DNA from: Clostridium algidicarnis DSM 15099
Lineage (GTDB): Bacteria; Bacillota; Clostridia; Clostridiales; Clostridiaceae
DNA: 64,000 nucleotides
Assembly (NCBI RefSeq): GCF_002934235.1
Contig: NZ_PTIS01000006.1
Location: 1-64,000, forward strand
Direction: 5' to 3'
The notes under the pieces are model-generated. The model saw nothing but the letters and a program-made list of their open reading frames with translations, searched no databases and was not told the origin of the DNA. The position numbers and the translations under genes were made by a program. Positions 59,734 to 64,000 of this stretch are shown in pieces (positions within the stretch are counted from its first letter, which is position 1; the number at the start of each line of letters is the position of its first letter).

Positions 59734-60469
59734 AACCCACGAAGAAATTGAATACATGAGGCAGGCAGGAAAAGTGGTGGGAGATACTCTTTTAAAATTA
59801 GAAGAGATAGTAAGACCAGGAATTACTACTGCAAAGATAGATGAATTTGCGGAAGAATTTATAACTAAGCAAGGTGCAAAACCTTCTTTTAAAGGATATG
59901 GTGGATTTCCAGCTTCCATATGTACCTCTATTAATGAAGAAGTAGTTCATGGTATACCAACCAACAGGGTTTTAAATGAAGGTGATATCATAAGTATTGA
60001 CTGTGGAGCTATTTTAAATGGATACCAAGGAGATGCTGCTAGAACTATCCCTGTTGGAAAAGTTTCTAGTGAGATTATGAAACTTATAGAGGTTACAAAA
60101 GAAAGTTTTTTCAAAGGTGTAGAAAAAGCCGTAGTAGGTAATAGGCTTACAGATATATCTTACGCTGTTCAACAGCACATTGAAAACAATAAGTTTTCAG
60201 TAGTGAGAGATTATGTAGGTCATGGAATAGGAAGGGATATGCATGAAGACCCCCAAATTCCTAACTTCGGAAAACCTGGGAAAGGACCCAAATTAGTTAG
60301 TGGAATGGTTTTGGCTATTGAGCCTATGGTAAACATAGGTGGTTTCAAAGTAATTACGAAACCAAATGGATGGACTGTTGTTACTGTAGATGGAAGCTTG
60401 TCCGCACACTATGAAAATACAGTAGCTATATTAAATGAAGGTCCAGAGATACTTACGCTAACAAAATAA
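59720..60469 (+). CDS. map: Methionine aminopeptidase type I
   Basis: 249 aa; removes initiator methionine. The metal ligands are visible in [18 protein letters not shown] (two Asp), HGIGRDMHE (His), and two Glu in AIEPMVN and HYENTVAI. Cytosolic, no N-terminal extension. It starts within the end of adk, so translation is coupled. Confidence 0.96.
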   Translation: MIIIKTHEEIEYMRQAGKVVGDTLLKLEEIVRPGITTAKIDEFAEEFITKQGAKPSFKGYGGFPASICTSINEEVVHGIPTNRVLNEGDIISIDCGAILNGYQGDAARTIPVGKVSSEIMKLIEVTKESFFKGVEKAVVGNRLTDISYAVQQHIENNKFSVVRDYVGHGIGRDMHEDPQIPNFGKPGKGPKLVSGMVLAIEPMVNIGGFKVITKPNGWTVVTVDGSLSAHYENTVAILNEGPEILTLTK

Positions 60470-60555
60470 GGTTACAACTGCTTAGTTATAAATTCACATT
60501 GAATCTTATATCTCAATGTAGATTTATTGCTAAGGTAATCATAGAGGTGAATATT

Positions 60556-60837
60556 TTGCAAGACAATGACTTAATTGGTAAAATTGCATATTCTAAAGCT
60601 GGCAGGGATAAGGATAAAGGATATATAATTATTGAAAGAATAGATGATAATTATGTGTTAGTTGCTGACGGAAAGAAGAAAACTATAAGTAAACCTAAAA
60701 GAAAAAAGCTTAAGCATCTTAATTTAACTTGTGAGGTTGCAAATGAGATTAAAGATAGTTTGTTAAGTGATGAGCGAGATATAGATATTAAGATTAAAAG
60801 CTTTTTAATATTAAAAGCCATTGTTAAGGAGGTTTGA
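60556..60837 (+). CDS. KOW-domain RNA-binding protein (L14e-like)
   Basis: 93 aa. The first 45 residues form an SH3-like KOW fold ([21 protein letters not shown]) like eukaryotic/archaeal L14e, followed by a basic stretch [10 protein letters not shown]. It is found between map and infA in many Firmicutes; its role on the ribosome is not established. The TTG at 60556 is six bases after GAGGTG; an earlier in-frame start lacks a site. Confidence 0.85.
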   Translation: MQDNDLIGKIAYSKAGRDKDKGYIIIERIDDNYVLVADGKKKTISKPKRKKLKHLNLTCEVANEIKDSLLSDERDIDIKIKSFLILKAIVKEV

Positions 60838-60844
60838 TTACCTT

Positions 60845-61063
60845 ATGTCAAAAGATGATATAATAGAAATGCAGGGTACAGTAATTGATGCTTTACCAAA
60901 CGCTATGTTTCAGGTAGAATTAGAAAGTGGGCATGTAATACTTGCTCATATATCAGGAAAATTAAGAATGAATTTCATACGAATTTTGCCAGGTGATAAA
61001 GTAACATTAGAACTTTCACCTTACGATTTAACTCGTGGAAGAATTACCTGGAGAGCAAAGTAA
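60845..61063 (+). CDS. infA: Translation initiation factor IF-1
   Basis: 72 aa OB-fold protein that blocks the 30S A site during initiation. [20 protein letters not shown] and the C-terminal [13 protein letters not shown] are diagnostic. GGAGG lies 12 bases from the ATG, and AGGT/ACCT in that spacer could pair weakly. It follows the KOW gene closely. Confidence 0.96.
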   Translation: MSKDDIIEMQGTVIDALPNAMFQVELESGHVILAHISGKLRMNFIRILPGDKVTLELSPYDLTRGRITWRAK

Positions 61064-61066
61064 TAA

Positions 61067-61192
<126 letters not shown>

Positions 61193-61369
61193 TTTCATAA
61201 ATAGTAATTAATAAAAAAACAATCTGCTATTAAGTTTTAGGTAAGGCTGACAATAGAGGGACCGACATACTCTATTGACCTAGGATTTTAAATATATAAA
61301 TTAAAAATATAGAAGATAAATTATTTTCTATATAAAAGCAAGTTTAAATACCAGGAGGTGTAAATTTTA
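61193..61369 (+). promoter_or_regulatory. Structured leader before rpsM
   Basis: CAATAGAG (61251-61258) pairs with CTCTATTG (61270-61277); just outside, TAGGT (61238-61242) pairs with ACCTA (61278-61282), leaving an 8-nt one-sided bulge AAGGCTGA. A weaker ATATAGA/TTCTATAT repeat follows. It resembles a protein-binding leader more than a terminator, since no clean T tract follows. Confidence 0.5.
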
Positions 61370-61738
61370 ATGGCAAGAATATCAGGTATTGACCTACCAA
61401 AAGAGAAAAGAATAGAAATAGGTCTAACTTATATATATGGAATAGGAAATTCCAGCGCTAAAAAACTGTTAGAAGAAACTGGCATTAATGCTGATACTAG
61501 GGTAAAAGATCTTAGTGAGGAAGAAGTTAATGTTATAAGAGAATATATAAATAAAAACTTAAAGGTTGAGGGAGATCTTAGAAGAGAAGTTGCCCTTAAC
61601 ATAAAAAGATTAGTTGAAATTGGATGTTATAGAGGAATAAGGCATAGAAAAGGTCTTCCAGTAAGAGGACAAAAAACAAAAACTAATGCTAGAACAAGAA
61701 AAGGTCCAAAGAGAACTATAGCTAATAGAAAGAAATAG
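61370..61738 (+). CDS. rpsM: 30S ribosomal protein S13
   Basis: 122 aa head protein that bridges to the 50[21 protein letters not shown] opens it, and the basic C-terminus [17 protein letters not shown] reaches the tRNAs. CAGGAGGTG lies upstream. First gene of the alpha block. Confidence 0.97.
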   Translation: MARISGIDLPKEKRIEIGLTYIYGIGNSSAKKLLEETGINADTRVKDLSEEEVNVIREYINKNLKVEGDLRREVALNIKRLVEIGCYRGIRHRKGLPVRGQKTKTNARTRKGPKRTIANRKK

Positions 61739-61753
61739 TAAGGAGGTAGAGTA

Positions 61754-62149
61754 ATGGCAGCACAAAAGGTTAAGAAAACAAGAAGAAGAAAAGAAAGAAA
61801 AAATATTGAACATGGCGCAGCACATATAAAGTCAACGTTCAATAACTCAATAGTAACTTTAACTGATACAGCTGGAAATGCTTTATCATGGTCTAGTGCA
61901 GGTGCTTTAGGATTCAGAGGATCAAGAAAGAGTACACCATATGCAGCACAAATGGCAGCAGAAACAGCTGCAAAAGTTGCAATGGAGCATGGCTTAAAGA
62001 GTGTTGAAGTTTATGTTAAAGGACCAGGATCAGGAAGAGAAGCAGCCATAAGATCATTACAAGCAGCTGGAATTGAAGTTACATTAATTAAAGATGTTAC
62101 TCCAATACCACACAATGGTTGTAGACCACCAAAAAGAAGAAGAGTTTAG
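61754..62149 (+). CDS. rpsK: 30S ribosomal protein S11
   Basis: 131 aa platform protein near the mRNA exit. [20 protein letters not shown] and the C-terminal [16 protein letters not shown] are typical. AAGGAGGT lies upstream; it starts 16 nt after rpsM. Confidence 0.97.
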   Translation: MAAQKVKKTRRRKERKNIEHGAAHIKSTFNNSIVTLTDTAGNALSWSSAGALGFRGSRKSTPYAAQMAAETAAKVAMEHGLKSVEVYVKGPGSGREAAIRSLQAAGIEVTLIKDVTPIPHNGCRPPKRRRV

Positions 62150-62173
62150 TATAAGTAACAGGAGGTGTAATTA

Positions 62174-62794
62174 ATGGCAAGATATACTGAAGCTACCTGC
62201 AGATTATGCAGAAGAGAAGGTATGAAACTATTTCTTAAGGGAGATAGATGCTATACAGATAAATGTGCGTTTGCAAGAAGAGCATATGCTCCAGGGCAAC
62301 ACGGACAAAGTAGAAAGAAAGTATCCAACTACGGATTACAATTAAGAGAAAAGCAAAAAGCTAAGAGAATCTACGGTGTGTTAGAAAAACAATTTAGAAC
62401 ATATTATGAAAAAGCAGATAAGCAAAGAGGAATAACAGGTGAAAATCTATTAAGACTACTAGAAATGAGATTAGACAATGTAGCTTTTAGATTTGGATAC
62501 GGGGCTTCAAGAACAGAAGCTAGACAATTAGTTACTCACGGACATTTCCTAGTAAACGGAAGTAAGGTAGATATTCCATCTTACCAAGTTTCAGTAAATG
62601 ATGTTGTATCTATCTGTGATAAGAGCAAGGCTACTGAGAAATTCAAAACATTTGCTGAAAATCCAAAAACTTTACCAAAGTGGTTAACATCAAATCCAGA
62701 AAATTTTGAAGGAACAGTTATTGCTGAACCAGCAAGAGATGATATAGACGCTCCTATAAATGAAACATTAATAGTTGAGTTATATAGTAAGTAA
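62174..62794 (+). CDS. rpsD: 30S ribosomal protein S4, zinc form
   Basis: 206 aa primary 16S-binding protein. Zinc ligands Cys9, Cys12, Cys26 and Cys31 lie in the N-terminal domain; the S4 RNA-binding domain ([16 protein letters not shown]) follows. A zinc-less paralogue is at 27203. AGGAGGTG lies upstream. In E. coli S4 represses the alpha operon; the rpsM leader could be its target here, which is inferred. Confidence 0.97.
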   Translation: MARYTEATCRLCRREGMKLFLKGDRCYTDKCAFARRAYAPGQHGQSRKKVSNYGLQLREKQKAKRIYGVLEKQFRTYYEKADKQRGITGENLLRLLEMRLDNVAFRFGYGASRTEARQLVTHGHFLVNGSKVDIPSYQVSVNDVVSICDKSKATEKFKTFAENPKTLPKWLTSNPENFEGTVIAEPARDDIDAPINETLIVELYSK

Positions 62795-62903
62795 TAGTCT
62801 AATAATCTAATAGTCTGCTAAATATAGAAAAATCAATTTAGTAGATATAGAATCAGTTGCCCTCATATAAGGTTGCCATTTAAAAAACAAGGAGGGTTTG
62901 CCA

Positions 62904-63851
62904 ATGTTAGAAATCGAGAAGCCTAAAATTGAGTGTATAGAAATTAGCGAAGATGAAAGTTATGGTAAGTTTGTTGTAGAACCTCTAGAGAGAGGATACG
63001 GTATAACTCTTGGGAATGCTTTAAGAAGAATATTAATATCTTCACTACCTGGCGTTGCAGCTAGGTATGTAAAGATAGATGGTGTACTTCATGAATTCTC
63101 AACAGTTCCAGGTGTTAAAGAAGACGTAACAGAATTAATATTAAACATTAAATCTCTTGCTCTTAAAATGACAGGTGAGGGGCCTAAGACTATATATATA
63201 GATGCAAAGGGACCTTGCGAAGTAACCGCTGGAGATATAAAAACTGATAGCGATATAGAGGTTGTTAATAAAGATCTACATATAGCAACCCTGGATGATA
63301 ATGCAAGATTATACATGGAGATTATAGTTGGAAGAGGAAGAGGTTATGTTTCACAAAACAAAAACAAAATCGAAGAACTTCCTATATCATCTATACCTAT
63401 AGACTCCATATATACTCCAGTTAAAAGAGTTAACTTTACCGTAGATAACACAAGGGTTGGTCAAATCACAGATTATGATAAGCTAACCTTAGAGATCTGG
63501 ACAAATGGAACCATAAAAACAGAAGAGGCTTTAAGCTTATCAGCTAAAATTCTAATAGAACACTTTAAGTTATTCATGACTCTTACTGATCATGCAAATG
63601 ATGTAGAGATTATGATAGAAAAAGAAGAAGATAAGAAGGAAAAAGTTCTTGAAATGACTATTGAGGAGCTTGATTTATCAGTTAGAAGCTACAACTGCTT
63701 AAAGAGAGCTGGAATAAATACAGTTCAAGAACTTGCCCAAAGATCTATTGAAGATATGATGAAGGTAAGAAACCTTGGAAGAAAGTCCCTAGAAGAAGTA
63801 GAACGAAAACTTAAAGATTTAGGTTTGGGATTAAGATTAAACGACGAGTAA
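62904..63851 (+). CDS. rpoA: RNA polymerase subunit alpha
   Basis: 315 aa. The N-terminal domain (1 to about 230) dimerises and nucleates core assembly ([20 protein letters not shown]); a flexible Glu/Lys linker leads to the C-terminal domain ([19 protein letters not shown]), which binds UP elements and activators. The ATG at 62904 is seven bases from GGAGGG; a TTG two codons earlier is in the same frame but too close. Confidence 0.98.
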   Translation: MLEIEKPKIECIEISEDESYGKFVVEPLERGYGITLGNALRRILISSLPGVAARYVKIDGVLHEFSTVPGVKEDVTELILNIKSLALKMTGEGPKTIYIDAKGPCEVTAGDIKTDSDIEVVNKDLHIATLDDNARLYMEIIVGRGRGYVSQNKNKIEELPISSIPIDSIYTPVKRVNFTVDNTRVGQITDYDKLTLEIWTNGTIKTEEALSLSAKILIEHFKLFMTLTDHANDVEIMIEKEEDKKEKVLEMTIEELDLSVRSYNCLKRAGINTVQELAQRSIEDMMKVRNLGRKSLEEVERKLKDLGLGLRLNDE

Positions 63852-63863
63852 GGAGGTAAAGTT

Positions 63864-64000
63864 ATGGCAGTGTACCGTAAATTAGGTCGTCCAACCGACC
63901 AAAGAAGAGCAATGTTAAGAAATCTTGTTACTAGTTTCTTAAAATATGGTAAGATAGAAACTACAGAAGCAAGAGCAAAAGAAACAAAGCGATTAGCTGA
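63864..64000 (+). CDS. rplQ: 50S ribosomal protein L17 (3' truncated by window)
   Basis: The first 45 residues match L17: [20 protein letters not shown] and the start of the [14 protein letters not shown] segment. The gene runs off the window end. AAGGAGGT lies upstream. It follows rpoA by 12 nt, the usual last gene of the alpha block. Confidence 0.95.
   Translation, partial: MAVYRKLGRPTDQRRAMLRNLVTSFLKYGKIETTEARAKETKRLA

Overview
The window is low-GC, AT-rich DNA from a spore-forming Firmicute, most probably Clostridium sensu stricto. The evidence is the gene order (gin–decarboxylase–darA–holB–ricT; ctsR–mcsA–mcsB–clpC; radA–disA; cysS–mrnC–rlmB–yacP–sigH; then the rpoBC, str, S10, spc and alpha clusters), strong AGGAGG-type ribosome binding sites, frequent TTG/GTG starts, and sporulation markers (Gin, SigH). 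All but three genes lie on the + strand, as expected for a leading-strand housekeeping region. No phage, transposase, CRISPR array or toxin-antitoxin pair was seen.

Layout. 1-506: 3' end of an rRNA operon (23S end, 5S), tRNA-Phe, tRNA-Cys, terminator. 539-2280: an S66 LD-carboxypeptidase (- strand) and an unknown membrane protein. 2683-7863: gin, a PLP decarboxylase, a Gmk-family kinase, the c-di-AMP receptor darA, holB, ricT, an HMA-fold protein without CxxC, and a ferredoxin. 7917-8564 (-): a metallo-beta-lactamase-fold protein with degraded metal ligands. 8788-13366: the CtsR-controlled ctsR-mcsA-mcsB-clpC operon. 13550-18068: an M16C metalloprotease, then nagR-nagB. 18344-23514: radA, the c-di-AMP synthase disA, a cysteine-rich - strand protein, the PIN/TRAM protein yacL, ispD. 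23753-30493: cysS, a class B PBP, a zinc-less S4 paralogue, mrnC, rlmB, yacP, sigH. 30644-43547: tRNA-Thr, tuf, rpmG-secE-nusG, rplKAJL, rpoBC and an L7Ae-like protein. 43616-47995: rpsL-rpsG-fusA-tuf. 48488-end: the S10/spc/alpha ribosomal cluster from rpsJ to the truncated rplQ, including secY, adk, map, infA and rpoA.

How it works together. Most of the window makes the translation and transcription machinery, and much of the regulatory interest lies in the untranslated RNA. There are two copies of an L1-stalk mimic (before rplK and rplA), an L10 leader with its own promoter and attenuator, folded spacers before rpsJ, rplC, rpsS, rpsG and rpsM, and several near-consensus vegetative promoters. 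The ctsR operon supplies protein quality control through arginine phosphorylation, with a CtsR operator over its transcription start. DisA and DarA place synthesis and sensing of c-di-AMP in one window.

The most unusual signal is shared by gin and nusG. In each, the Shine-Dalgarno sequence is far from the start codon, but a perfect hairpin occupies the excess spacer, and removing it leaves exactly 10 nt in both. gin also has a near-perfect SigF/SigG-type promoter upstream. I found no wholly new multi-gene system; this is mainly a conserved core-genome region with interesting regulatory detail. Coordinates of starts were adjusted by ribosome binding site and family N-termini where needed.
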